A model generated the notes under the pieces. The model was not told the DNA's origin. It worked only from the letters and a program-made list of their open reading frames with translations, and ran no database searches. Made by a program: the position numbers and the translations under genes. This document shows positions 1 through 12,560 of a stretch of DNA of 64,000 nucleotides, one piece after another (within the stretch, counting starts at the first letter, position 1; each line of letters begins with the position of its first letter). The stretch comes from Stictocephala bisonia (Eukaryota > Arthropoda > Insecta > Hemiptera > Membracidae): positions 259,501-323,500 of the forward strand of contig JAQJVL010000798.1 in the NCBI GenBank assembly GCA_035578905.1, read 5' to 3'.

Positions 1-260
1 TGTCCGAACAATGGGAGCACTAATCATAGCTCTTCTCATTGTTGTATTAATTAAACGCGTGTTTTGCGAATCCCAGCTGACCTGGGCGCCGTGTTCTGCT
101 GTTTCAATAAAGAATGCCAGCTGTATAATAACATGGTCCAATTAAAACGCTCACCCCAGCCACCCCCTCCCATGTGTGCCTGCTGCCGTGTGAATGATCC
201 GACAGTTAGTACACATTATACCATCTTCACCACATGCATACAACACACATATATTTTGTA
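1..260. other. GC-richer unique sequence at the left edge
   Basis: Contains TTAATTAAACGCGTG, CCCAGCTGACCTGGG and GCCAGCTG. The 65-codon + frame at 64-261 has no recognised similarity. Possibly regulatory, on composition only. Confidence 0.15.
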
Positions 261-1535
261 AATAAATTTATATACTTTTCAAGATTTTGTTACTAATCAA
301 GGATTCGCAAAAATTATTGCAAATATGTATTGTGAAAAAGAACAATAATTGTACGACAGTTTGCTATCTGTAATCTTTAAAAATAAACTTACATCCTAGC
401 AAAAATCTACCTAAAAATACTTGTTGTTTGAAAGTTATTTGTTAATGAACTATTGGATTGTTAATAACTAATAAATAATATTTTGAGATTCTATTGCTTC
501 TAGTGTTTAGGAAACAAACACAACGTTTCGACAAATATAACAGGTGTACCTTAGCCTACATTTAAAACTAGTTTTACCTTTTTTTCACCCCCTAATTTAA
601 GAAAACATAAAAAAGAAATACAAACTACACGCTTAAAAACACTCGACTTACTTAATAGTCCAGTGTAGTTTCAAAGCACATATATTTTTTTTCTTTGTTG
701 TGTTTTCTTGAATTAGAATTGGTTTTTTTTAATCCTTACTTGGCCTTTGAACATGGATTGAATATAAATTATAAAATACATAATATACGGGAGTAAATAG
801 ATCACATGCCACATCTTTATTTATTGAAATACATAAATTACGGAATACTAAAAGATTTTTTTATTTTATCAGACCTTCCCACCTGATGATGGCCAGACAT
901 ATTGCAGAACTCAAAACGTTGTCAAGTGATCTTTATTACGACTAACAATTAGAAAGTGTCTGGAATGATCTTGAATTTTTACAAATAGCAGGAACTTGTT
1001 CATAACTGCTTGCGCTGCTTAAACGGTGTAAGACTTATTTAAAACATAGTGGCATTAAATCATGCAACAATAATAAACCATACCAACACGTAATAAACAT
1101 TTAAATGACACGTTTTGTAATTTGCTCAGCATTGTTTTGTAATAGCTTTTTTAGATAGCGAATTTTTAACGAGTTGATTTTTTATATATATATATAATAC
1201 CACGTAAGCTAATAATTAAAATAGATGAATGATGATCAGTTTTCAATAACATTTAATAAATTATAAATAATCAACTATGTTATCCACTTACGCCAACCAT
1301 TTATATAAATGTCCTATAATTTATTACTAATTTTGAATTATAAAAAGAGACGATGGGGATGCTGATAAGTCAGGGTGTGGTTTAATATATTTTTTATTAT
1401 CTGGTCTAGAGAATTACAACTTTGCAAATTCAATTGGAATATAAAAACGTATTTTCTAATTCCATCCGAATCTCTATCTCCAATAGAATATGGCCCATGA
1501 AGAGTCTTAGATAATCTAAAATGCCTGGAAACGTT
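261..1535. other. AT-rich stretch, nothing recognised
   Basis: Long A/T runs and scattered short repeats; no gene, element end or array was seen. Confidence 0.6.
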
Positions 1536-1544
1536 GATATGTAC

Positions 1545-2052
1545 CAAGGTTCCTATACAAGAGGTGTCTCATACAAGTACGCATCCATATCGCGCAGGTA
1601 GCGATTACGTCATAGGGAGGCCTCAGCTGTGTTTTTTCTGCCTTCACTGCTGTAAACAAAACAAAACGCAACAATGTAAAACATCTTATATCCGTCGCTG
1701 ATTAATTTTTAGTATGGTGTTTTATACTGCAGTACGGCTTTGTTTTGAATAATTGTGAATTCATACGACTATGTTTGTGAAATGCCTGAAGTGAGTTGTG
1801 CCGTTGCAGTTTGTAATAATAGCCGTATAATATTGAAGTCATAAATTTAAATAATTCCAAAATACTCTTGAAAACGATACAGTAATGGTTTTTATTGTGT
1901 AGTTTTAATTGTTCAGCGCGCTGTGTTGGAGGCACAGAGTAAGTGATTCAAAAGTAAGTGAGTAATACTCTGTGGTCGGATGTCTCTCCCTATGACGTCA
2001 AAACACGGCTTTTATAGACCATATGAGAATGACCTGTTGTATAGGAACCTTG
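1545..2052. mobile_element. Mutator-like MITE with 9-bp target duplication
   Basis: The 508-bp element has inverted ends CAAGGTTCCTATACAA and TTGTATAGGAACCTTG. It is flanked on both sides by the identical 9-mer GATATGTAC (1536-1544 and 2053-2061). Inverted similarity extends inward, including GACGTCATAGGGAG-like blocks on both arms. It has no transposase frame. A 9-bp duplication points to a Mutator-like element. Confidence 0.85.
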
Positions 2053-2061
2053 GATATGTAC

Positions 2062-3680
2062 ATTAGTTTAATGTACATTCGTCAAAAAAAATTTCGTTTA
2101 TGCAAAGATTTTTGAAATTGAAACTGACGTAATTATTTTCTAATTTCATATTCATATTCATATTGTTACAAACTACAGTACTCAGGAATGTTAATGAAGT
2201 GAAATCAAAGTATGGCAGCTTCCACATTTTTACTTTTTAGTTCTTTATTTTTTAAATCCTTTAATAACCGTAATTTTTAATTCAATGATCCTTCTGCAGT
2301 CTGTGGGGTTCAACTTTGTTTGACCAGCACTTAAATTATGTCTGTATCAACCTATACTTACTTTTAAAATGATCTACTGACTTATCGTGGGTCGTCTCGT
2401 TCAACAACATTTGGGTTGACCAATCTAGGAGTCAGACAAGGCGACTCAACCTGACCCATAACTTGTATGAAAGACGATTCTGTGTACTTTGATTACTTCC
2501 TATACATGGGATGTCTTAGTATAGAAGATCATGACAATTGAGGATGTAGACATAGTTTTTTAGCTTTAGGCCTAAACAATAAGCCAAAGGATAATTCATG
2601 ATTGGTAGAAAATTATTGGAGATTTTCATTACTTCAAGATTTTTAAGGAAATAGGTTTATTGACACAATTATTGCATTAAAAATCTCTTGTACCTTTTTA
2701 CCAATCAGTAAGACAAATGTAAGGATTGTTCATACTTTAATCAATGTATCGACAACGTAGTAATCGAAATGCAAAGAAAAGCAGATTGTTGATAAGATCA
2801 AGATGACAAAAAATAACTGTGTTGGATGTCAGAAATTTAACAGAACGATCAGAATAGTTCAGCAGTGATCAAGGCAGACTGAAAAAACAAGAACATTCAA
2901 ATTTGAAAAGTTAAATCGCATCGTTTCATATAAAGAGAAGTCTACTCTGGTGTTTGACACTCCGATTGTGTCGACTTATCACATCGCAGGTTTCAGCCAC
3001 AGCCATGTCAACAGCTGATTGTTTGACTTAATCCGCCACTGATAACTCACACCAACATTGAACAATGGCGAAATAAAACTGGCAGTGGCGATATCGGCCG
3101 GCTTCCGACTGTCACGACTCAATACGTCCGATCTTTTTTAATTGACACAGTGGCATCAATGAAATCACTTTGTATTTACAGAACAGGTTATATTGGAAAG
3201 ACGTGTTCAAATATTAGGGTTTTTTTTTCATTAAATAGATTTTTAAAGTTTCAATACACGTATTACATCTTTGTGAGGATTAAAAATTAATCTTAATGAT
3301 ATGAGAATTTCTATGCAGTACTTATCCAACAAATACTTGGCTACAGCTGTGTGTTTTTTATACGCTAAACATAAATTTGGACTTGATTTTGTATTAAAAG
3401 TATTGCTTTCACCCGTGAAAACACTTTTCATGAACCTAACCTCACTTAACCTAAGATTAATAGTTGCTATTTATGTTTGATTATACTATATACTACACAT
3501 TATCACGATTTACCGTGAAATTAGTTTTTCCGTCACATCTTGAAAAATGATTGTCATAAGCCAAAATATTTTTCAAATCTTTATTCAGCGTAAATAAACG
3601 TGTGTGATAAAAAAATGTTTCAACAAGCATTTCAAAAAAATTAAATATGTCAAAAATACTAAAAGTTAGGTAATCGTCCC
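2062..3680. other. AT-rich stretch, nothing recognised
   Basis: No supported gene or element. A slightly GC-richer segment lies near 2990-3130. Confidence 0.6.
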
Positions 3681-3684
3681 TTTT

Positions 3685-3945
3685 CTATTTTTTTCTGTAA
3701 AAAACTCAACTTCGACAGAGTAAACAGTATATTTTGTAAAATAATTGTTAATTGTTGACCCTTCAGGCAACGTGTCACTTTGGCATAATTAGCCAAAATA
3801 CGTATAAACCTATAGATTCAGATTTATTTTAGTTATGTTAATTTTGTTTTTGCCCATTTTTTTCAGTAAAAAACTTACCACAGAGTAAAAAGTATATTTT
3901 GTAATAATACAGTTAATTTTCGACCCATTTCAGACAACGTTTTAA
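3685..3945 (+). repeat. Direct duplication with ~170-bp offset
   Basis: AGTAAAAAACT, AGAGTAAA, AGTATATTTTGTAA, GTTAATT, CGACCC and CAACGT occur in order at 3694-3772 and again at 3862-3942, with sequence between them not shared. Confidence 0.65.
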
Positions 3946-4593
3946 ATTTTCTAGATGGTGGACACTTTATAATTCAGCCCCCCTTCAAGTATATCGGCTG
4001 TTGGTCTGCTTGATAATTTCGGCTACAGACGCACCACATACCTCTCTGAGCTCTCGTTTGAGGCTAACAGCCATAACATGGATGAGAGGCTTGGTTTTAA
4101 ATTTGTTGTGTATTGGTTCACGTATATTTTTTTCAATAACTACTTTTTTAAAACTTTGAGGTATATTAGGATTAAAGAATAGAATATTATTAATTTCGTC
4201 AAATGTATTAAAGCACTTCGAGTTTTAAAATATTTAGTAATTCTAAATTTTAACTTATTAGTAACAAATATTTGAAATTTTTCTAAACATGTAAAATATT
4301 GGGAATCAGGAGGAGAATAATTTTTAAACAATGCCTTACTTGTTCCTCAGTATGGGGGGGGGGGGTGAGTAAGAAAAGGCCTATAAATTTCGACTTTCCT
4401 AAAATCTGGATTATTTTTTTAGGATTTTAAGATAGGAATACCTTCTATTTAATTAATTGTAGCTTCAGACTTCGAAGTCTGCTGTCTAATGTTAAATTCC
4501 CTACTGGGGCTAGATTATTAATGGTTAGGCCTTTAGCTCATGTTAACTGGCAAGTTTAATTTTCTTCAAAAAATAAATAAATAAAATAAAATC

Positions 4594-5012
4594 CTACACT
4601 AACAAGTGTTGTGGAGATTGTAAACGATAGGTTCTATGCTCAGTCCTATTAATATCAACATGACGTCTGCTCATGATTGCCATCGACGTGGACACTGCTA
4701 GAGGACTATAGAAGTCTGGGGTGTCCATGCTGTAAGGTGGTCTGTGGCCGGATGTTGTGTACAGTAGAACTAATTTTTAGCCTTGTCAATTAGCTGAAAA
4801 TCGAACCAACATTACGTGGTTCGTATTCCACGTAAAGCAATAAGTACCTTAGTTGTCTAAGCCACTGAGCTATCAATAAATGGCTCTTTCTAAGGAACAA
4901 TCGGCCTTAATTAGTAACAATGACTACACTCGTTCTTCTATTCTCATAACAATCATTCGCTCCTCACATTCGTCCATATCTCTACGATCGGCGTCTTAGT
5001 AGTGATAAATAA
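4594..5012 (+). mobile_element. SINE (family 1), copy lacking the tRNA head
   Basis: It matches the 51.5-kb copy from AGTGTTGTGGAGATTGTA through GACGTGGACACTGCTAGAGG, ACGTGGTTCGTATTCCACG and CGGCGTCTTAGTAGTGATAA. The A-box segment is absent. Confidence 0.75.
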
Positions 5013-5091
5013 TGAATATGAAATGTATTATATTTATAAATATTAAACCTAATAAATGTTACCTTAAAGATTACATGTATTATGTACATAA

Positions 5092-5262
5092 ATCCCCTAT
5101 CTCCTCTCCCATATCCCCCTCTCCTCTTCTCTCCCCCCTCTATCTCCTCTCATCTCTCACCTATCCTGTCTCCTCTCTCCCCTCTTCCCACACCCTTCTC
5201 ACCTCTACATTCTCTCTCTCCCTCTCCCCTCTTCCCCCTCCCCCCTCTCTCTCTCGCTCAGC
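5092..5262 (+). repeat. Polypyrimidine tract
   Basis: About 170 bp of nearly pure C/T on the + strand with TCTCC and CCCCTC motifs. Overlapping Ser/Pro/Leu open frames here are compositional. It follows a SINE tail. Confidence 0.9.
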
Positions 5263-5299
5263 AGAGACCGCTCCGTGAACAGATTACTGTCCACATACA

Positions 5300-5600
5300 T
5301 GGTCACTAAAGGAATCTAACTAGCTAATTGATTGATCGCCACGGGTTAACTTCTTTCGTGCGCTCGTGCACAGTAAATAGCGCCATCTATGTGATTGATT
5401 GATTACCAATCAAATAAGGAGGTCGCAGCGCAAGGTGTTAATCAGACCGCCATCCCAGCGCGCCATAATGCCGGCGAATTAATTTAATTAATAACGTCAC
5501 TTTAGATAATGAATGCCACGTCATTAGCACAAATTGAATCGGCCGTGACATGGTCATGTGATCGGGCAGCTTTTTAAACGATCACACCACCTAATCCGGT
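5300..5600 (+). promoter_or_regulatory. Candidate regulatory block with homeodomain and CTCF-like motifs
   Basis: A GC-richer island in AT-rich DNA. It has three TGATTGAT motifs (Exd/Hox-like) and AATTAATTTAATTAATAA. At 5378-5389 TAGCGCCATCTA is, on the minus strand, the core TAGATGGCGCTA of the insect/vertebrate CTCF site. No frame or repeat similarity was seen. The function is inferred from motifs only. Confidence 0.3.
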
Positions 5601-6075
5601 AATAGCAGTTAACACAGTTTCCAAATATTAAATGTGATAACGCCGCGCTTACAAATGGCGCTTAAATGTTGTTTTGCACTGTTTGCCGATTTACTAAACT
5701 GTTTATTGATGTCAACAAACACTCTGCCATTTGGTTGCGTTGTTTGTTTTGCCACGTCAAAGAACCTTGAGTGAATTCTGTTCGGTTTTCCATTATCTTC
5801 TTGATTCAATTTCGAATATCAACAAAATGTTCGTTTTCGTTTATTGAGTTCATTTATTGGTATTTACCGAAGTTATCAAAAGGGTAGGGGCTGATACGTT
5901 TAATTATCTAATTTATACTAAACAATTCAATATACACTGGACTATATTTCTTTAGCTTTTGCCAGTTCTAAACTTTATATGATACGATTATGCAATTTGT
6001 ATAATAGTTTATAACGGAACCCCATTTTATATACTGTTTAAAAATGATACAGAAATTATTAGTTGAACACCAATC

Positions 6076-6325
6076 CAAATTCCAAGGCAATGCATTTACT
6101 ATATATGCACGCTTGTGCTGCTATCTAACGGTGATTGCTTTCAAATCAGCGCTCGGATGAATATTTGGCATACTATTAGCTCAGCTTTTCGTCACTTCAG
6201 CGAGTGCTGTAGAGACAGAGACAGACAGACCGCTGGCGCTACCTGTGAAAAACGAACTTGAACTAATTTCACCGAAAAGGAAACAGGCTGCACGTGACCC
6301 AAATGAGTGGAAGACATTTTACTAG
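6076..6325 (+). repeat. Dispersed repeat X, copy 1
   Basis: It shares GCTGCTATCTAACGGTGA, TAGCTCAGC, GTCACTTCAGCG, ACCGCTGGCGCTACCTGTGA and GAACTAATTTCAC in the same order with 28029-28278. No ends or frames were recognised. Confidence 0.7.
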
Positions 6326-6762
6326 ATTTTTTTGTGCACAGTTTAAAGGTCCGATAATTATTAACAATGCTTTAATATAACATACCAGTGAAAATGTGTT
6401 ATGGCTGTTCAAATGACATCGTCACCATAGTTTTTATTTATCACCTTTCATAATTTCTGTACATTTAGGTTTTGGTGGCATAGTTTTGCTTATCTAGCTC
6501 GATAAACAGCACACTGTACACCATCCTCTAGCAGTTCTCGTCCTATCTTATATATGTCAAGGACATTTTACAGCAGTTCAACCTCCTCAAATTTTCAATC
6601 ACGTTCCATAAAACTTTCCAAAGCATCTCGCCCTGCCTTCTCAAATAACCGATGATGATCTGTGTGTCATATTTTGCATTATTTTTCACATTTGACATCT
6701 GATACTCGATATCACCGATACCACTGTAAGTATGGGTGGTTCGGTGAGCCAATACCAGCGTA

Positions 6763-7223
6763 TACAGGATGGGAAAAATATGGAAACGCTTTCACAACAA
6801 CGTTATTTTTTTCTTTAGATAATTTGATAGTTTAATTTTTTTAGTATTTATGTTAGATAAAGTATCAATTCTGATCAGAATAATTTACTTAAATCCGTTA
6901 AAAAGTGGAGAAATAATATTGCTCAAATTAGTTATTTTGAAATTAAATGATCGCTACTCTGAAAAAGATAAACCTTTCGAAGTCCGGTTTGTGGCAATTA
7001 ATTTCTATTGAATAGACCTTTCATTTTATATCAAACTCGACCTAGGCTTACATTGAAGATTTTCGTTCAACTCCTCGCGGGCCGTCCCCCTGAAAAGATG
7101 AAATGTCGCTAATGGCGTAAAAGAGTATGTTCTTTGTAATCACGATCATGTACAAGATTTCACTTTTACAAGTGAAGTCATACAAAAGTTGTGAAAGCGT
7201 TTACACATTTTTTTCACCCTGTG
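6763..7223 (+). mobile_element. Mariner-like MITE (TACAGGGTG family), copy 1
   Basis: About 460 bp with inverted ends near ACAGGRTGGRAAAAATATGG and GCGTTTACAC...CACCCTGT. The interior contains GTCCGGTTTGTGGCAATTAA and CAAGTGAAGTCATACAAAAG, both found in the copies at 8.7-9.1 and 37.0-37.5 kb. The TIR start TACAGGGTG suggests a Tc1/mariner-type parent. There is no transposase frame. Confidence 0.8.
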
Positions 7224-7526
7224 GGCCAAGACCACAGAACCCTCTCACCCATCCTTAAACGAACAGTATTGTACCACCCACCCACCTATACTCGATCAGA
7301 AAGCTCATAGAACAAAGCAGCTCTTAGTAATTCACACTATTTTTAACATTTCTGTACACTATTTATCCTTTATAAGAGTTAAATTGTACAATTAATTATC
7401 TTAACAGCAGTATATTCAATGTGCTGGTTGCTCCTAATTAAGATGCGTAGTTAATATACTCTAAAGAATGCAATAAAAAAAGATTACTCGATGAAATATT
7501 CCCAATCCAGCTTGACCGACTGTGCT

Positions 7527-8289
7527 TAGTGATGGCAACGATATATCGATATATCAAAAATATCGATAAATATGTTTCGATATATCAGTATCGATATTTT
7601 CTTTCTATAATATCGGACATATCGATATTTTAGGTCCGATATATAATATCATTATATAATGACGTTATTCTCTCTCCTCAAAATCATGGATTCAAAAAAC
7701 ACATTTAAATTACATCTTATGCGTAATAAACACGCATTTAAATAATAAAGTAACTTTATTTAGTTTTTTACGTGAGGTTAACGCATTAAAATATAGTTTA
7801 TTGTACTGTCGACCAGTGGGTGAAACGGGTAAATGAAGTTGTGTGTGAGTTGACAACGCTGATTCTAAGATGCCTAATTAGAATACCTTTGTGAATTAAT
7901 TTGTTTAATTTTTAGCGTTTGTAAGAAGCCTAAAGGCATTTTTAAATGTTAAAAATAAAAATAACAATGTTTTTTTTAATTAACATAATAATTAAAGGTG
8001 CCGGTTAAAGCTATTCTTATTTTGATTTTTTTTAAATTCAATGTAATAGACCACTACTTGTTTCGTGTAGATAAATATATGTAATGTTTACATTCTCTAG
8101 GCTATTCTAAATAGTGACAGCAAAACAGGAGGGTATTTTTGGTCATGAGTTGGTGCATAAATTTAAACAGATAAATCATTTACAATTCGATATATCGGTT
8201 ACCCGATATATCGATATTTTTCTTTCGATATTATCGTTAGATCGATATTTTGCGATATATCGATATGTTGAAAATCTTAGTCATCCCTA
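7527..8289. mobile_element. hAT-type MITE, copy 1
   Basis: The ends are TAGTGATGGC and GTCATCCCTA. The element is flanked by the perfect 8-mer ACTGTGCT (7519-7526 and 8290-8297), the hallmark of hAT insertion. Both subterminal regions are packed with GATATATCGATA-type palindromes. The interior is AT-rich with no transposase frame. Two related copies lie at 50567-51230 and 57675-58337. Confidence 0.9.
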
Positions 8290-8709
8290 ACTGTGCTTTA
8301 GTAAAGTACAAACGCTGATGCATGTGCATAGCTTCGCCATAAGCACGTATGGTACTCGAGCTGAAGGGGGCTCGCCATTGGCTGCTGGAATCATCCCTAC
8401 TAATCAACACCACTCCAGTGATATTGCCTGGTCATTGCCATCAATCGTGTCTGGGAGCATCCTTAGACATGGTAAACTCTATCCAGCTATGGGCAGAACG
8501 ATTAGGCTTCACGTAATCGTTTAACGTAGTTATACATTATCGCAAGGTCAAAATGTAATTACAATCTTGTGAATTGAATTATTTCATTTGGCAGCTGCTG
8601 GTAAACAAAGTAAATTACATCGTACGGATTACTGTTTGAAAAATCACACGTAGATATTTACAGCAGCATATCAAGCAAGGTTAGATAGCGTTACTGATAT
8701 TGGTTATGT

Positions 8710-9143
8710 CACAATGTTTTTAAAAAATCGTTTAATCACATTTGATAATTAAAATTTTTTTAATATATGTGTTCCATAAATTATAATTTCTGATCAGAAT
8801 AATTTACTTAAGACCCTTAAATTGCGGATAAATAATATTTTTCAAATTAGTTACTTTGAAATTCAAATGGCCGCTATTCTGGTAAGGATAAACTTTTTGA
8901 AGTCCGGTTTGTGGCAATTAATTTCTCTTGAATATACCTTTCATTTGATACCAAACTTGACATAGGCTTACCTTGGAGATGTTCATTCGACTCCTCTTGG
9001 GTTGTCTCTCTGAAAAGATGACATGTGTCTTATGGTGTCAAAAGGTTTATTCTTCGTAACCATGATCATGTAGTAGATTTCACGTTACAAGTGAAGTCAT
9101 ACAAAAGTTGTGAAAGCATTTATATAGTTCTTTCCACCCTGTA
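8710..9143 (+). mobile_element. Mariner-like MITE, copy 2 (5' end decayed)
   Basis: It shares TCTGATCAGAATAATTTACT, the GTCCGGTTTGTGGCAATTAA block and the terminus TTTCCACCCTGTA with copy 1, in the same orientation. The 5' inverted repeat is largely lost. Confidence 0.75.
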
Positions 9144-9154
9144 TATTTAAATAT

Positions 9155-10335
9155 ACAGGTTGTTACAAAAAATGTGTCCTGACCATTCATTTTCGAACTC
9201 TACACTTCATTTAGAGGAAAAATTAAGGCTACAATTTTGCATTTTTTACAAAAAGTAATAACTCCAGAACGATTTGACTATATAAGGACTACGCAAGGGC
9301 ACGTAACTGTGCGTCTGACCTTTGGTTGTTTATAGTTTTACTGACCATGTTCCAAAATTAAGATTGTCCCCACCGAGTAAAATTTTGAATACTGAATACC
9401 AATGTAGATGAGTGAATCGTAATAGTTTTCATAATAAAAGTACCTAAAATCTCCACATCAGGTTTTCTCTAAGTAGCAGGGTTACTGTACTTCTCCACTA
9501 CATATTTTCATTAAAACAACATGAAATTTCATTTTGTAGTACGATTTCAGATCACCCCTCACAATTTGACGCATACTTCAGAGGCTTTATAATAAAATAA
9601 GTGCCCGTAAAACGGGGTGAGAGTAGTGTGTATGACAGTGTAATTGTTTAGTCGACCGCTTGAGTGCAGCACTGTCCCATGTGGTTGACAGCTTCACTCA
9701 TACACCTGACACCTGTCACAGATACCAGCGTTGTTCCCGTGTTTTACAACCATTGCTTTGTTCACATTGCCTGCATTTGCCGTGTAACTGTATATTGTGT
9801 TTTACTAACTAAGGTAATGCTTTTTGAAGTTGTGTTTAGTTCACTCTTGAGTCCTTTCATTTGATGCAAACTTGCATGCTTACCTGAATGTCATTCACTG
9901 ATCTGCGTTGTTCTACTTTTTAAAAGATGCATTTGTTACGTGTCAAGTTTAGCTCATGCCGTAACATGATCATTGTGTTTAGTTTCAGCTGAGTGAAGCA
10001 TCTGTCAAAGTTGTGGAAGCTTTCATTATCTTTCCCTGTAATTCAAGATACAGCGTTGTTCACAGTTGTTTCAACCTGCTTTGTTCACTTCCAGTTTAAG
10101 CTTATGAGGTAAAATGTACATTTGTTTTTTCACAAGTATAACTCCGAACGATTTGACTTGATAAGCTCACTGCACGACATGTGCACTGACCTTTGTGTTA
10201 GTTTTTCCATTTTCCAAAATAGGATTGTCCACATTGTCAAATTTTGAGCTAATCCAATGTGTGAGCTGTAATCGTTGTTATTCATAATTAGTACAATCCC
10301 ACTGTTTTCTGCCTACTCTCGTATCATTAATTCAA
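9155..10335 (+). repeat. Mosaic repeat Y, internally duplicated
   Basis: The segment near 9240-9450 (AGAACGATTTGACT, CTGACCTTTG, CAAAATTAAGATTGTCC) recurs in shortened form at 10140-10290. The segment at 9598-9812 recurs partially near 10045-10115 and almost unchanged, inverted, at 56866-57105. CTGCCTACTCTCGTATCATT near 10308 also occurs inverted near 56885. No coding capacity was recognised. Confidence 0.65.
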
Positions 10336-10589
10336 AACTGTTGAAACATGGGTTGCATGATGTATTTCAGAATTTACATATCATGTGATAAAGCAAATAT
10401 TATTTTATTCAATGAAACTTTATTCTGTTTAAAATCATTTGATAACAAGACGAATAAATATGTAATAATTTCAAAATTAATTCCTTTAGGCTATAATTTA
10501 TTTTTAGTTCAAACAAACTATAGGCCTACTTATTATCATGTAAAATAAAAGTATAATTTATCTAGGATTAGCTTCCCAGTTAATCTTAA

Positions 10590-10930
10590 ACGAACTTTTG
10601 TCAAAAATCAACTTGGCGTTAACTTGGGAAATGTTTGACGAGACAAGTTTCTGGTATCAGACTCTGGCCATCGGTGGAATGAACCAACGTCGTAAGGAAT
10701 GGACTATTTTGATCACTTTCCTCACTTGTGAGGGAAGACGCAACTACTTGAAATTTAAGTGGGGAATGATAAATGATTAATTATGCGATTGCGGAGTCGT
10801 AGTTCAAACTATGGATCACATAGTTAATGAGTCCCCATTGCGCTATTTTTAGGGGGGATTAGCCAGTCTTCAATAAATTGGATAAGCAGATGTTTGAACG
10901 GTTACGAATTTTGGATTTAGCTCTGTGACG
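10590..10930 (+). pseudogene. Jockey-like non-LTR retrotransposon, degraded ORF2 C-terminus
   Basis: Conceptual translation across frames gives the typical end of Jockey-group ORF2: a basic stretch with RRKEWTILITFLTCEGR, then KFKWGMIND, a CDCG motif, QTMDHIV, and a terminal RILDLAL before a stop. The CDCG...QTMDHIV block is the cysteine/histidine motif near the end of these proteins. In-frame stops and at least one frameshift show it is dead. The same family, in the opposite orientation, lies at 15715-16390. The sequence after the stop is AT-rich and may include the element's 3' tail. Confidence 0.8.
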
Positions 10931-11808
10931 TGAGATCGATATTTTAACATTAAGACACATCACTTTTTACTTTTTACTTTAATTTATTTAGATGTTGTTT
11001 ATTGGTATGTTTAAAATGTTTTGTTAGCTTGGCAGCTGGTTTTTAAATTGTGATATATAGCCAACGCATGTTGTTGAATGAAAATTGTTGTTAAATCAGC
11101 CTAAGACGAAATATTGTACTTTGATATATTTAGGTACTACTGAGAAAAAATATAAAAATATCTAAAGTGGTTACTAAACAACATTATCTAGTCATCAACG
11201 TATCCGTTATGACAGTTTATTTGTAAGAATTAACAAATGAGAACTATAAATCCCTCAAATATATTTATTAATGAGGAAAACGTAGGTGCAGTTCTCCATT
11301 TAAACGTCGTATCTTTGTAATATAACAAATAATTATTACTATGTACATTAATAACAAAATTGCCTAATGTTTGTGTAGACAAAACTCGAAAAGAAATGAC
11401 TGGATTTACTTGAAATTGTTACACAACACTGAATTATGTAGAAGAGTATTTTTACATATTTAATACCTAAAATTATAAACCAGAACAGGGAATTGCAATC
11501 GTTTCCTCACAAACCTACATTATACACAAATGAAAATAAACGTCAGTTCTGAAAAATGTCTTTTGTGGCCAGCTGATTTATGTACATAATATATCCAAAT
11601 TACATCCTGTAAGTTTATTAATGTGATCAGATGATTTATTTTATATCTATGAAAATAACTGTAAGTTACTTAATTTCAAGTACAATCAAGCAAACAGTCA
11701 AAATTTATTTTTCTAACAACTTCAATAAAAAATCAAACACGTAGTATTTAACTTGATTAGAGTGGACTTAACCACAGAAAGGCCTCGTTTAGCTAGTTTA
11801 ATTATAAA
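10931..11808. other. AT-rich stretch, nothing recognised
   Basis: The first ~100 bp may be the 3' tail of the LINE fragment. The rest shows no structure. Confidence 0.55.
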
Positions 11809-12320
11809 AAATGGTTCCAAAGAATTGGCGCAAACTTTCTCCCATATTAAACACTAAAAAAATCAAAACTTTAAAAATTACAAGTTTGATTCCCAAATTT
11901 TTTTTACATAATTCAAAACCAAGTCAAGCTATAGTTATGCATAGGATTATAGTTATGCAGTTTTTACTAAAATATTTAAAATTGTAATTCACATATTTTC
12001 TGAAACTTTTAGCCCTTTTTTAGAAAATTCTATTTTTGTGTGTTTTTTTCATAAAAATTAAAAACCCTAAAATTTCCAAAAAAGTGGAAAAATGGTCTTG
12101 ATAAATTAGCTAAAGACACATACATACCAAATTTCATTAAAAAATATTCATCGGTTTGGTCTCCAGCGGACTGCACATAGACACATACGTACAGACACCA
12201 AATAATTTTTTTTTCTGAAAAAAAAAACCCTTTTGGGTTCAGGGGGCACTAAAATGGATCTTAAGACCAATTTTTAAAAGAAATTTTTGTTTTTGACGAT
12301 TACGCCTTTGGGAGAAAGTA
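11809..12320 (+). repeat. R1 repeat, copy A
   Basis: R1 is a ~500-bp family seen nine times here. This copy begins ATGGTTCCAAAGAATTGG, carries CTTTCTCCCATATTAAACAC, the central TTTGGTCTCCAGCGGACTGC, a block with TTTTGGGTTCAGGGG, and ends GGGAGAAAGTAAA. No open frame is conserved. The left CTTTCTCCCATAT is the inverse of the right-end ATATGGGAGAAAG. Confidence 0.85.
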
Positions 12321-12525
12321 AAAACGATTACTGGGAATTTCTATGAAAATTATTTTAAAACGTTGTATTTGTTTACCTTATTGTTTTCATAATGAAATAT
12401 TTACATCAACAGGTACTTTAGCCTAAACTATTCAAACTATCTACCCCGAAGCCTTAATTTCCAAGAGTGGTTAATTATTCCATAAACGGTTGATTTAAGT
12501 GAGGCATATTTGCAAATTGGAATGT

Positions 12526-12560
12526 ATTTACATTAGTATAGCAATTATACTAATGTAAAT
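12526..12560. other. Perfect 15-bp hairpin
   Basis: ATTTACATTAGTATA and its exact inverse flank the loop GCAAT, in AT-rich DNA. Confidence 0.85.

Noticed and set aside
5012..5309. Ser/Pro/Leu-rich open frames
   Set aside because: Purely compositional, from a polypyrimidine tract.
9664..9864. 66-codon frame repeated near 56807-57037
   Set aside because: The frame is shared only because both lie in repeat Y. The two copies diverge at the C-terminal end, and an internal relic at ~10045 is scrambled, so there is no sign of coding constraint.
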